Shown piece after piece: positions 43,539 to 52,436 of a stretch of 64,000 nucleotides of DNA. This stretch comes from Firmicutes bacterium ADurb.Bin300. GTDB lineage: Bacteria > Bacillota > Clostridia > Oscillospirales > Acutalibacteraceae. Below the pieces are notes generated by a model. The model did not search any database. It had not been told where the DNA came from and was given only the letters and a program-made list of their open reading frames with translations. The position numbers and the translations under genes are program-made. The stretch covers positions 1 to 64,000 of the forward strand of contig MWBL01000005.1 of assembly GCA_002069015.1 (NCBI GenBank). The letters are read 5' to 3'. The first letter of the stretch is position 1, and every line of letters begins with the position of its first letter.

Positions 43539-44621
43539 ATGAATGAAATTAAGTTTTTCCTCGGCGCATCCAATGCTCGAAAATATGTTTCATATTTCTC
43601 TGAGTCCTATGTTCCTACCGAGTTCGGAAAATATTTCATTTTGAAGGGAGGACCCGGAACAGGGAAGTCAACATTTATGAAAAAAACAGCCTCGGAAATA
43701 GAAAAAGAGGGCTTTACGGTACATAGAATATTTTGTTCCTCGGATCCGTCTTCACTTGACGCAGTATTGTTTCCGGAGTTGAATGCCGGAATTTTCGACG
43801 GTACCGCACCGCATGTTATGGACCCCGTTTTGCCAGGGATATGCGAAGAAATAATCAACCTTGGCGCATGCTGGGACAGCTCTGTTTTAAGAAAAAACAA
43901 GGATTCTCTCGCCCGTTTGTCTTTATATAACAGCCAGCTTCATAAAAAGGCATCCGATTATCTGTTTGTAGCGTCACGCTTTGACAAAGAAAATCTCCAT
44001 ACTGCAGCACGCGCTTTGGACGGAGAAAAGCTTGATAGATATATAACAAGACTTTGTGCACGCGAAATAGGCATAACCGAAAAGAAAGGCGGCGGCAAGC
44101 TCAAAAAATGCTTTTTAAGCGCTGTTACGCCTGAAGGTATAAAGGTACACTACGATACGGTCGTTTCACTCGCCGAAAGAATAATAGTAATAAATGACGA
44201 GTTTTCTTGTGTAGCCCCCCTTATTGTAGGTAGTTTTTGTTCATATGCCTTGAAAAATGGTTTGGATGTAATTGCCTGCTTTTGCCCGCTCTTTCCGGAA
44301 GAAAAAATCGAGCATATTTTTATTCCGAAGCTTTCGCTTTGTATTTTTTCTTCAAATCAATACCATTCGGCCCCGAAGGAATTCGGCAGGCAAATTCACG
44401 GCGCACGCTTTCTTGACACTAAAATCCTTGCTCTAAAAAGGGAGTCTATCGATTTTAATAAAAAAGCAAAGTCGGAGCTTATAGACGAAGCGGTCAAAAA
44501 GCTCAAAACAGCAAAGCTTATTCACGATGAAATGGAAAATTATTATATAGGCGCAATAAACTTTGACGAGGTTGAAAAAATACGCAAAGAAACAGTTTTG
44601 AAAATTTTCGCACTCAACTAA
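43539..44621 (+). CDS. P-loop ATPase of unknown function (PRK06851-like)
   Basis: A 360-aa NTPase. Walker A GGPGTGKSTFM is near residue 36, followed by FCSSDPSSLDAVLFPELNAGIFDGTAPHV; a second half (from about 180) has a divergent nucleotide-fold look. Proteins of this type are conserved in Firmicutes without an assigned role. ATG 43539 follows GGTGATGGA; the frame is open to 43482. It converges with the tautomerase gene with only three bases between stops and no terminator. Confidence 0.7.
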   Translation: MNEIKFFLGASNARKYVSYFSESYVPTEFGKYFILKGGPGTGKSTFMKKTASEIEKEGFTVHRIFCSSDPSSLDAVLFPELNAGIFDGTAPHVMDPVLPGICEEIINLGACWDSSVLRKNKDSLARLSLYNSQLHKKASDYLFVASRFDKENLHTAARALDGEKLDRYITRLCAREIGITEKKGGGKLKKCFLSAVTPEGIKVHYDTVVSLAERIIVINDEFSCVAPLIVGSFCSYALKNGLDVIACFCPLFPEEKIEHIFIPKLSLCIFSSNQYHSAPKEFGRQIHGARFLDTKILALKRESIDFNKKAKSELIDEAVKKLKTAKLIHDEMENYYIGAINFDEVEKIRKETVLKIFALN

Positions 44622-44624
44622 TAA

Positions 44625-44966
44625 TCAGAACATCCCGCCGTTGTAGCCCCAATGCTCGATTTCTTCATACTTAACATAAATACTTGAGGGATTTACGGCA
44701 AGCTCTTGCGAAAGAATATCGCAGATTTCACCCGTAAGCTTTCCATAGGATGAGGGTGAGGCTTTTCCTAACAGCTTCACCTCCACAAATGCCGTTGGGC
44801 TGTCACTTTTCCCCTTAAACCACAGGCGGCACAAATCTGTAATCTCTACCATCAGCCAAGATTCGCTTTTGCCTATAAGGGTTACCGCTTGCCCGAGCTT
44901 CTCCTTAACGTTTATCTCTTTTTCCTGACTGACTTTTATATTGGTTCTTACCTCAATGTAAGGCAT
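44625..44966 (-). CDS. Tautomerase-superfamily (MIF-like) protein
   Basis: A 113-aa protein starting MPYIEVRTNI, giving the N-terminal catalytic proline after Met removal, and with MIF-like spacing (KLGQAVTLIGKSESWLMVEI, then SPTAFVEVKLLGKASPSSYGKLTGEICDILSQELAVNPSSIYVKYEE). Likely a phenylpyruvate/keto-enol tautomerase relative. It follows the HAD gene by three bases. Confidence 0.88.
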   Translation of the reverse strand: MPYIEVRTNIKVSQEKEINVKEKLGQAVTLIGKSESWLMVEITDLCRLWFKGKSDSPTAFVEVKLLGKASPSSYGKLTGEICDILSQELAVNPSSIYVKYEEIEHWGYNGGMF

Positions 44967-44969
44967 TGT

Positions 44970-45641
44970 TTAACCTCCTTTCGGATAAATTACTTTTTCG
45001 GTCCTTTCTCCTTTAATTATTTTGCTTAATTCATAAAGACTGTTTATTACGATACATCCTGCGTTTTTCAGGATTTTCTCGCCCTGATGACCCTTTGTAA
45101 TGAGGGCGCATTCTATGCAAAGAGCGTTAGCGGTATCTAAATCGTGGAGCGTATCGCCCACCATAATAGCCGTTTTTCTGTCAAGCTTGTTTTCTTCAAA
45201 GTATTCTAAAGCCCGAGTTATTTTTTGGGCGGCAAGTTTATCACTCGCCCCGATTATATCCTTAAAGTATTCCTCTATACCGTAATACCGCACGAGCTTC
45301 TGAACATCGCTTTTTTGCGCAGACGTGATAATAACCTGCGTAATACCCAAGCTCCTGTTGTGTTCAAGAATTTCCCGGGCGCCCTGCATTAGTCCGATAT
45401 CGTGTATTCTTTTATTGTAAGCTCTATGATAATCTCGGGATATTTTATCAAAATCTAACTTGTCCGTTCGTAAAAGACCTATGTAAAATTTGATAATAGG
45501 GGTATCTACAAGCGAATAATATTTTTCTAAATCTATATGGCTTTCCCCCATTTCATCAAGCATTTCATTTACGCAACAAAGAGCTGTCTCACAGTCATCC
45601 AGGAGCGTCCCGTTCCAGTCCCATAAAACTATATCATACAT
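44970..45641 (-). CDS. HAD-family phosphatase
   Basis: A 223-aa haloacid dehalogenase hydrolase: motif I DWNGTLLDD (residues 7-15), cap helices, motif II VIITSAQKSD, motif III lysine (AAQKITRALEY) and motif IV MVGDTLHDLDTA. It resembles Gph/PGP-type phosphatases. First gene of a two-gene unit with the tautomerase. Confidence 0.9.
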   Translation of the reverse strand: MYDIVLWDWNGTLLDDCETALCCVNEMLDEMGESHIDLEKYYSLVDTPIIKFYIGLLRTDKLDFDKISRDYHRAYNKRIHDIGLMQGAREILEHNRSLGITQVIITSAQKSDVQKLVRYYGIEEYFKDIIGASDKLAAQKITRALEYFEENKLDRKTAIMVGDTLHDLDTANALCIECALITKGHQGEKILKNAGCIVINSLYELSKIIKGERTEKVIYPKGG

Positions 45642-45680
45642 TGAAATACCTCTAACAATACCGACAAAACATATTTAATA

Positions 45681-45725
45681 AAAGCCGCCGCTTTCCATAT
45701 TGGTTTGACCCTTAAAGCGGCGCTT
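45681..45725 (-). terminator. Terminator of the six-gene leftward operon
   Basis: Stem CGCCGCTTT / AAAGCGGCG with a ~20-base loop; on the minus strand it is followed by GGCTTTTATT. It lies 35 bases after the membrane protein stop. Confidence 0.7.
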
Positions 45726-45759
45726 TCCCTTATTACTATATCATATCGCTGCCGTCTTG

Positions 45760-46614
45760 TCACCAGTTATATGATTTTTTTGTGTGGATTACGACGGGCT
45801 TGTTTTCTGTCGGATGCGTTATGAGCTTAGCGTTCTTTTTGCTTTCCTTGTAGAGCGATGCCATACACATTCTTATATAGGGTAAAACATATATGGCGGG
45901 AAAAATCAAGGCACATAGAAGAAGCGGGACGATAAGGCTTATTTTTACACTCGCAGGGTTAATTGCCGAGCAGTCGAAAACGGCAATGCTTCGCCGTATT
46001 GCGCTTCTCGGAGAAAAGCTCTTGCTTTTAGCAGAAATCAGCGGCGCATATATATATTTTTGAATCGAAAGATACCAGCAAATAAAACCAACCGCAAATA
46101 AAAATATCGTCGTAATACAAAGAACCGAAAACACCCTTACCGATACCCCTAAATCTACATAAATCAGAAATGTTACCGCTGCGACTCCCGCACCGGGCAG
46201 CAGCATTAAACCCAACCAGAAAAGCTTAAATATCCATATAGTAGTATACAGTGTCAGGGCTTTTAGGGCGTCAAGCGTCCGACAGTGAGAAAACAAAACC
46301 GACAGCTTTGCTTTGCCTGCACCCGCACAAATACCGTAATACTCCGTTTCTCCCATTTTTATTCCCGCAGCCGTCTGAAGGGACAAAAGAAGCATCACTG
46401 CAAACACGAGATAAATAAAATATGTCGTCAAAAGATTCGGACTAAAGTAGTTTATATAGTCCTGAGCCGTTTTTGCGGAGAGTGTGTAAACCGTAACCAC
46501 ACACACGGAAATAAGCAGAATTCTTAAAAACAAGGCAAAAAGGGAAACGAGAAACAGCTTTCCCGTAATTCCCGTCATAGCCTTTTTCGCCGCTGACTTT
46601 ATTCCGAAATTCAT
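45760..46614 (-). CDS. Multi-spanning membrane protein, unknown function
   Basis: A 284-aa protein with about six hydrophobic segments (around residues 18-45, 60-85, 120-145, 150-170, 175-205 and 230-255), a charged loop, and a basic C-terminal tail. The layout resembles DUF975-like integral membrane proteins, but no firm family motif is recognised. Last gene of the leftward operon that starts at 52304. Confidence 0.65.
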   Translation of the reverse strand: MNFGIKSAAKKAMTGITGKLFLVSLFALFLRILLISVCVVTVYTLSAKTAQDYINYFSPNLLTTYFIYLVFAVMLLLSLQTAAGIKMGETEYYGICAGAGKAKLSVLFSHCRTLDALKALTLYTTIWIFKLFWLGLMLLPGAGVAAVTFLIYVDLGVSVRVFSVLCITTIFLFAVGFICWYLSIQKYIYAPLISAKSKSFSPRSAIRRSIAVFDCSAINPASVKISLIVPLLLCALIFPAIYVLPYIRMCMASLYKESKKNAKLITHPTENKPVVIHTKKSYNW

Positions 46615-46684
46615 AAAAACATCCCTTTGTCACGCATTGGTTTGTTCTTATTTTTGCCTTAAACAGTATTTTTTATTACAATAA

Positions 46685-47911
46685 TCATATATTTTCCGAA
46701 AAAAGATTGATTATTTCAATAGCCAATCTCATTACCTTTTCAATACACTCCCCGTTAATTGTTTTTGTTGAGTCAAAACGGTTGGGGTAATATTGTCTCG
46801 AGCTTTTTCCTACAGCTCTTATTGTCGCCGCAGAAATACCCGCGTGATTAAATCTCACGGCATCTGTACTGCCAAGCTTTATCGGCGCCCTTTTTATTTT
46901 TACTCCGACATTGCCCGAAGCTGTTGAGATCAAGGAAAAAAGTTCGTCCTTTATTTTTAACAGCCCCGATTCATCGCGAACAACGAGTGCTATTTCATCA
47001 GATTTGCAAAGTGATTCTAAAACGACAATAAAAGTCCGGATCCCCGTAAGCTCTTCATGATTATTTTTTATAAATGCGCCTGCACCCCTTTGCCCTGCAT
47101 TTTTCCCGCAGGTCAAAAGGCACTCGACCCTTGTGTCCTTATATCTGTACGCACTGTTTGAAAGCTCTCTCATAATCCCGACAGCCGCATACGCGCCCGA
47201 TAAATTATGTGCGGCTCCCCTTACCTTCCTTTTGCGGGAAAAGAAAAACAACGCAGGAATATAGATTATGTTCAAGAAAAGCTGAAAAACACCGATTTTT
47301 GTCCAAGCTCCGTCTGTACGGGGAAGCCCCGCCCCCATAAAAATAAGAAAAATCACAACCGAAAAAACCATCCCCAACGCAAAAAGCAAGGTGAAAATCA
47401 AAAGCCAATTCGGGGGAAAGCCCGTCGAATAGCGATACTCATTAGCACTGTCAATATTTGCGCAGATGATTACTCTTTTAGCAAAGCCCGACGAGGAGTT
47501 TCTAACCGCATATACATTTTTTCCCCTTCCCTTTCTTAAAAGAAAGTTGCCGACGGGTCTTCCGAATAAAAAACCGTACACAAACCAGCACAAGGCAAAA
47601 AGCCCAAAGAATAAAGCGGCAATCGGAAATGCGGGAGACTCGGAAAAACGAGACATAAAAAACACGAATGAGGAAAAAATCATTAATGCGGCAGGACCCG
47701 TATATGCGGCAGCTTGCGCCCCGGGGCGGTATGAAACCTCCTGAAGGGAAACACTGTCGGCAAATTCGCTGAGAACATTTCTTAAATATTCCGCAGTATC
47801 ACTTTCGTGGACGTTTTTTTTGTCATAGCCTTTGAAGGTGTCCGCGATATAGCGAACACCCTCGCTGATAAATTTTCTGCTTTCATCGTCAAAGTAAGGC
47901 GAATGTTTCAT
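46685..47911 (-). CDS. M28 peptidase-like membrane protein lacking metal ligands
   Basis: A 408-aa protein with the M28 aminopeptidase fold outline: a short N-terminal lid, two membrane hairpins (about 70-115 and 165-220), then NLSGAYAAVGIMREL, LLTCGKNAGQRGAGAFI, GSTDAVRFNHAGISAATI and a final helix. At each place where M28 enzymes have zinc ligands the residue differs: NID for H-x-D, NLSG for DNASG, GKN for SEE and DST for the last histidine. It is probably a non-catalytic relative. It sits between the Gfo/Idh genes and the membrane protein. Confidence 0.75.
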   Translation of the reverse strand: MKHSPYFDDESRKFISEGVRYIADTFKGYDKKNVHESDTAEYLRNVLSEFADSVSLQEVSYRPGAQAAAYTGPAALMIFSSFVFFMSRFSESPAFPIAALFFGLFALCWFVYGFLFGRPVGNFLLRKGRGKNVYAVRNSSSGFAKRVIICANIDSANEYRYSTGFPPNWLLIFTLLFALGMVFSVVIFLIFMGAGLPRTDGAWTKIGVFQLFLNIIYIPALFFFSRKRKVRGAAHNLSGAYAAVGIMRELSNSAYRYKDTRVECLLTCGKNAGQRGAGAFIKNNHEELTGIRTFIVVLESLCKSDEIALVVRDESGLLKIKDELFSLISTASGNVGVKIKRAPIKLGSTDAVRFNHAGISAATIRAVGKSSRQYYPNRFDSTKTINGECIEKVMRLAIEIINLFSENI

Positions 47912-47932
47912 AAGCTCTAAATTCCCGTTAAT

Positions 47933-49021
47933 CTACTTAATTATGGAAACATCTCCGTGGTAAGCCGGGAGTGCATGCGGACGAGCAATTTCTCCGCCCG
48001 ATTCAAAAGAATCTATTGCCGCGAAAATATATTCCATCGTCGCAAGAGCATCTCTTCCGCTTGCCCTTATATGCTCTCTGGGCACGTTGTTTGTTATATC
48101 CTCAAGGAATGCGTGAATTCTTATGGGGAATGTGGCTCCAAAGTCGGTAATGCCCGTGTTCATAATTTGAGGCTCCTCTTCATGCTCCCAATAAGTGATT
48201 TTTTCAACGCAGTTTTCAATACAGAACGTTCCCTTTGTTCCCGCAAGCTCAAAGCTCCACCAGCCGCCTAACCCGAAACAGGCATCGCCGCGCTGTGAAA
48301 GCAAATATCCTACACAGCCGTTTTGGAATTTCATATGTATGCTCTGAACCGAAAGCATTAAGTCGCCTGATTGCTTGCGCGCACCGGGTCTGTCCATAAA
48401 CGCCTGAATATGAGAAATTTCTCCGCAGAAATGATGCATAACGGAAAAGGGATGTGTAAGGAAAGCCTTTGCGTGAGAATAAGGCATCTGCCAACGTGAA
48501 TTTTTGTTGATTTCACAAGGGGTAACCGTACTGCCGTTAAAGCCCACCTTGTTAATGCAATAAATCTGCTCTCCTATTTTTCCGCTTGCGATATATTCCC
48601 TTGCCTTGTCTGCCGGACCTGAAAAGAAATGGTTTAGATTACAGCCGAGATACAGGTTTTTCTTAGCGGCGAAGCTTACCATTTCCCTTGCTTCAAGGAT
48701 ATTGTTGGAAATGGGCTTTTCGGTTAAAACGTGCTTGCCGGCATCAAGCGCTTGCATTACCGGCTCATAGTGCCAGCTTCCGTTTTCAAGTCCGCTCGTA
48801 GTCACATCAATAATATCAAGCTCCGGATGTGCGTCAAGCATCTCTTTTAAACTGTAAAAAGCTTCAACACCGTATTTTTCGGCGGCTTCATCCGCCCTGT
48901 CTTTTCTCAGGTCGCATACACACAGGAGCTGTGCAAGCTCATCCTCCTTATAGCATTTCGCGTGGGTATTTCCTATGCCGCCCATACCGACTACCGCAAC
49001 CTTTAAGGGTGATTTAGACAT
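47933..49021 (-). CDS. Gfo/Idh/MocA-family oxidoreductase (1)
   Basis: A 362-aa NAD(P)-dependent dehydrogenase-like protein: nucleotide loop VAVVGMGGIGNTHAKCY (residues 7-23), the substrate motif TEKPISNNILEAREMV (EKP lysine, about 100-115) and the C-terminal alpha/beta domain. Acts on sugars, inositols or amino-sugar derivatives. ATG 49021 follows AAAGGAATAAAGCTT; the longer frame lacks a site. It follows the second Gfo/Idh gene of the same operon by 40 bases and shares the TEKPISNN signature with it. Confidence 0.9.
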   Translation of the reverse strand: MSKSPLKVAVVGMGGIGNTHAKCYKEDELAQLLCVCDLRKDRADEAAEKYGVEAFYSLKEMLDAHPELDIIDVTTSGLENGSWHYEPVMQALDAGKHVLTEKPISNNILEAREMVSFAAKKNLYLGCNLNHFFSGPADKAREYIASGKIGEQIYCINKVGFNGSTVTPCEINKNSRWQMPYSHAKAFLTHPFSVMHHFCGEISHIQAFMDRPGARKQSGDLMLSVQSIHMKFQNGCVGYLLSQRGDACFGLGGWWSFELAGTKGTFCIENCVEKITYWEHEEEPQIMNTGITDFGATFPIRIHAFLEDITNNVPREHIRASGRDALATMEYIFAAIDSFESGGEIARPHALPAYHGDVSIIK

Positions 49022-49061
49022 AAGCTTTATTCCTTTCGCTGTGCCTTTGCACAATATTAAT

Positions 49062-50072
49062 TTATTCCGTTACATCGGCTACTCTTATTATGGCTGAGTT
49101 TTCCTTTATTGATTTTATCGCGGCGTGAATTACTCTTGAAGCTTCGAGTCCCTCTTTGCCGCTTCCGTCTATGTTTTCGGGGCTTACTTCCAAGTCAACC
49201 TGCCGAACAAAGGAGTGAATTCTGTCCCTGAATGTATCATAAAAACCTTCAAATCCCCCAAATACGGGATTTGTATAGACCTGCTTTACCCAAGAGTTTG
49301 TAGGATAAAGCACAGCCTCGCGCCACATGTCCTCAAACACAAGTCTGCCGTTGACACCCGCAACCTCGCATCTCTCCATAGGATGCCCGCGCTTAATGTC
49401 ATAAGAGCTTGTCAAATGCCCGACGGCGTTGCACTCAAACCTCATATTTATGGAAGCGGTAGAATATATCTCCCTGCCCGAAGCCTTAAGCGCAAAACAG
49501 GATACCTCCTTAACGGGTCCGCAGAAATATTGCATAATGTTGACGCTGTGCGGATTTAACGCCTTAAGGTGATAGTAAGGGGTGTCAAGCGGGTCACTCC
49601 TGCCTATCCAAAGCGCCATATTGCAGAAAAGCAGCTCGCCTATCTCGTTTTCCTCTTGCCATTTTTTCGCCTGCCTTGCGGCGGGTGTAAAGCGGTGATT
49701 AAGGTCAATACCGTAACAGCGATTGAGCCTCCTTGCCGTTTTAACCATTTGCTCTGCCTCTCGCAAATTGTTGCTGATTGGCTTTTCCCCGAGTACATGA
49801 CAACCTGCCTCTAATGCCTCAATAGTCGGCTCAAAGTGGTCGCTCGCATACTCAAAGCCGCCCGTTGAAACACTGCAAATATCGGGACTTAACGCCTCAA
49901 GCATTTCCCTTGCGCTCAAAAAATACGGTACGCCGAATTTCTCCCCCGCGCTTTTTGCCCTGTCGGGTATTCTGTCGCATACTCCTACAAGAACAGCCCT
50001 GTCACACTCGGAATATGCCCTTGCGTGATTGTGACCGATATGCCCCATGCCAATAACACAGCATCGCTGCAT
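49062..50072 (-). CDS. Gfo/Idh/MocA-family oxidoreductase (2)
   Basis: A 336-aa paralogue of the next gene: loop CCVIGMGHIGHNHARAYSE (4-22), GEKPISNNLREAEQMV (about 92-107) and the LNHRF / HLKALNPHSVNIMQYFCG region of the C-terminal domain. Two adjacent oxidoreductases of this kind usually carry out successive oxidation/reduction steps on one sugar skeleton. Follows the sulfatase-like gene by 37 bases. Confidence 0.9.
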   Translation of the reverse strand: MQRCCVIGMGHIGHNHARAYSECDRAVLVGVCDRIPDRAKSAGEKFGVPYFLSAREMLEALSPDICSVSTGGFEYASDHFEPTIEALEAGCHVLGEKPISNNLREAEQMVKTARRLNRCYGIDLNHRFTPAARQAKKWQEENEIGELLFCNMALWIGRSDPLDTPYYHLKALNPHSVNIMQYFCGPVKEVSCFALKASGREIYSTASINMRFECNAVGHLTSSYDIKRGHPMERCEVAGVNGRLVFEDMWREAVLYPTNSWVKQVYTNPVFGGFEGFYDTFRDRIHSFVRQVDLEVSPENIDGSGKEGLEASRVIHAAIKSIKENSAIIRVADVTE

Positions 50073-50109
50073 TTGTTTCGCTTCCCTCCCTATAAGTTAG
50101 CCCACCGGT

Positions 50110-51471
50110 TTAGACAAGCTTAGCCTGAAGTTTTTTTGCCGCCTCGGGGTCACCTATATGCAGGGAGTTATATGCCTCCTCGGAAGTCTTGAAGGGCCTT
50201 CCGAAGCCGTTCCAATCAAGGTTCGTATACATGGGGTTCTCTCTTCCCGTCTCTTTTTCCCTTTTCTTGATATGAGCCTCCATCCTTGCGGTAAGAAACT
50301 TAACGACCTCAGGCTCCCTGTCGGCAATATTATTAAGCTCCAAAGGGTCGTTTATAAGGTTATAAAGCTCTATAGGCGGCTTAAAATGAAAATCCGGCTC
50401 AAGAGCTATCATCAGCTTCCATTCGGGAGTGCGCCAGCCGTGTTTTCTCATCCAGGTTGCCTCTGTAATATAAAACTCGCTTTCCTGCCTTACGCCTTCG
50501 CCCGTTATCGCCTTTGTCATATCTCTTCCGTCAAAAGCTATATCGCAGTCAATTTCGCACAGCTTAAGAATTGTGGGCATAATATCCTTAACCTGGCAAA
50601 AATCCGATACCCTTCCCGTGTATCCGAACTTTTTATAACGGAAGGCAAACGGGACGACGAGTACATTATCATAAATAGAGTGGTGGTCAAAATAACAGTC
50701 ATGGTCATAAAGCGTTTCGCCGTGGTCGGAAGTGAAAACGACTATCGTGTCTTCCTCGGCTCCCAAAATACGAAGCTTTTCTAAAATTTGATTTATGCAA
50801 GCGTCCATATAAGCCACCGAGCCGTCGTACTGTGCTATTATATAGTCGGCATCTGTACAGCCTTCCGGGAACCAGGTCAAAAAATAATCGCGGAAGGGTT
50901 TGAACTCATATACAGGCTTTAACGACTTATTATCGGGGTCAAATTCATCGTTTGCGTAAAACAACCTGTCAAAGGGTTTCGGGGCATAATACGGGCTGTG
51001 CGGGTCCATATGGCGCATAAACATCAGCCAAGGCTTATCCTGAGACACAAGCCTTTCAAGCTCGGGAATGGCAGCTGAGTTCAAATTTTCCGCTTTATGC
51101 GGTTTCCAGTCTCCGTAATTTATATAATTGTCAAAGCCTCTTGAACCCGCATTACCCTTAAAGCCGATGCAGGTAGATGTATAGCCGTATTCGCGAAGCA
51201 GCTCCGGAAGCGTCTTTATGCTCTCAAGCAGCTGTCCCTTATGGCGAAGCGCGACGCAATCGGTACCGAAGCAATCAAGCCCCGTGAGCATTGAGGCGTA
51301 ACCCGGGGTTGTGGGAATGGAGGGGCTGAACATATTTTCAAATACAATGCCGCCATCCTCAATATACTTGTCTATATGCGGGGTTGTAAGCCTTTCATAT
51401 CCGTAAAGGCTCATGTGGTCGCTTCTTAAGCTGTCAATACCGAAAAACAGAATATTCGGTCTTTTTCCCAT
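50110..51471 (-). CDS. Sulfatase-superfamily hydrolase without the formylglycine motif
   Basis: A 453-aa member of the alkaline phosphatase/sulfatase superfamily: metal residues in FFGIDSLRSDHMSLYGY (about residues 9-25), TSDHGETLYDHDCYFDHHSIYDN (about 250-272) and the C-terminal beta domain. Where sulfatases have C/S-x-P-S-R it reads T-T-P-G-Y (about 54-58), so it cannot be matured to formylglycine; a threonine nucleophile suggests phosphodiesterase or phosphatase chemistry. No signal peptide, so cytoplasmic. ATG 51471 is preceded by GGTGAAACAT; GTG 51480 is an alternative. Confidence 0.85.
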   Translation of the reverse strand: MGKRPNILFFGIDSLRSDHMSLYGYERLTTPHIDKYIEDGGIVFENMFSPSIPTTPGYASMLTGLDCFGTDCVALRHKGQLLESIKTLPELLREYGYTSTCIGFKGNAGSRGFDNYINYGDWKPHKAENLNSAAIPELERLVSQDKPWLMFMRHMDPHSPYYAPKPFDRLFYANDEFDPDNKSLKPVYEFKPFRDYFLTWFPEGCTDADYIIAQYDGSVAYMDACINQILEKLRILGAEEDTIVVFTSDHGETLYDHDCYFDHHSIYDNVLVVPFAFRYKKFGYTGRVSDFCQVKDIMPTILKLCEIDCDIAFDGRDMTKAITGEGVRQESEFYITEATWMRKHGWRTPEWKLMIALEPDFHFKPPIELYNLINDPLELNNIADREPEVVKFLTARMEAHIKKREKETGRENPMYTNLDWNGFGRPFKTSEEAYNSLHIGDPEAAKKLQAKLV

Positions 51472-51506
51472 ATGTTTCACCGTTCCCTTCTATGTGGTGC
51501 TTGTTT

Positions 51507-52304
51507 TTATTCTTTTATTGTCTGCTTCAGGCAAGCGTTCATATATCCAAAGCTCTCGGCAGCTATAACAGCCGCGTCGGTGAGTGCTTGGTCGGGTCCT
51601 ATTATCTCAAGGCACACCGGACCTTCATAGTCCCCGTTTACCATAGCCTTAAAATAGCCGTAAAGGTCAATATCGCCCCTACCGCACGCCTGCATAGCGG
51701 GCTCGCCGGGCGAGGGTCCGTTTCCTAAGCAATCGCGTATATGTATATGCTTAACCGCCGACATAACCTTAGGCAGTTCAACCGCCGGGTTTTCGCCCGC
51801 TCTGTGAATGTGACTCGGGTCCATATCAACGCCGAGAAACTTTGATTTGATTTGTTTTATCATCTTAAGCGTTGTTTCGGTGTCATGCACAGCCGCTCCG
51901 ACATGCGCCTTTACGCAAAGCGTAACCCCAAAGCTTTCGGCATCGCTTGCGAGAACGGAAATAATCTCCATGGCCTCTTTAAAGGAGTCCTCATCACCGG
52001 ACTTTCCGCCCGAGCCTATGTTTGCAACCGGTATCCCTAACTGCGCGCACGCCTCAAAAGCAAGAAGCATTCTCTCCCTGTCACGCGAGGCAACCTCTGC
52101 AGAGAGAAAAGGCAGGTTATATTCCTGTGAAATTGAGAGAAGCTCGGTTTTTTGAAGCTTGTATTTCGCAGGCATAAGATGCTCACACATACCCTCTATA
52201 GCCGAAATCTCCACCCCGTCATACCCGCAGCGGCTGATTATCTGCGCCGCCTCACGAAAAGAAAAACGCTTAAACAAAACGCTGTTTACTCCGAGTTTTA
52301 TCAT
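51507..52304 (-). CDS. Sugar phosphate isomerase/epimerase-like TIM-barrel protein
   Basis: A 265-aa xylose-isomerase-like barrel (AP endonuclease family 2 fold): GVNSVLFKRFSFREAAQIISRCGYDGVEISAI (residues 4-36), a metal-binding region GVDMDPSHIHRAGENP (about 158-173), VKHIHIRDCLG (about 185) and the terminal glutamate in GPVCLEIIGPD. Such proteins epimerise or dehydrate keto-sugars and inositol derivatives, commonly beside Gfo/Idh dehydrogenases as here. It is the first gene of the leftward operon. Confidence 0.88.
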   Translation of the reverse strand: MIKLGVNSVLFKRFSFREAAQIISRCGYDGVEISAIEGMCEHLMPAKYKLQKTELLSISQEYNLPFLSAEVASRDRERMLLAFEACAQLGIPVANIGSGGKSGDEDSFKEAMEIISVLASDAESFGVTLCVKAHVGAAVHDTETTLKMIKQIKSKFLGVDMDPSHIHRAGENPAVELPKVMSAVKHIHIRDCLGNGPSPGEPAMQACGRGDIDLYGYFKAMVNGDYEGPVCLEIIGPDQALTDAAVIAAESFGYMNACLKQTIKE

Positions 52305-52336
52305 AAAGACCGCCTTTCTTAAAGCTGATAATGTCT

Positions 52337-52365
52337 ATATTAATGCAAACATATTAATAATTCAA
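52337..52365 (-). promoter_or_regulatory. Promoter of the six-gene leftward operon
   Basis: Minus strand TTGAAT (52365-52360), a 17-bp spacer and TAATAT (52342-52337), 33 bases before the ATG at 52304. Confidence 0.65.
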
Positions 52366-52383
52366 GGCATAATGGAATAAATC

Positions 52384-52412
52384 TTGAAATTCTTAAATGT
52401 TTGAAGTATTAT
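52384..52412 (+). promoter_or_regulatory. Promoter of the PHP/Gfo-Idh unit
   Basis: TTGAAA (52384-52389), a 17-bp spacer and TATTAT (52407-52412), 25 bases before the ATG at 52437. Confidence 0.65.
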
Positions 52413-52436
52413 TTATATCATAAAAGGGGTAACAAG

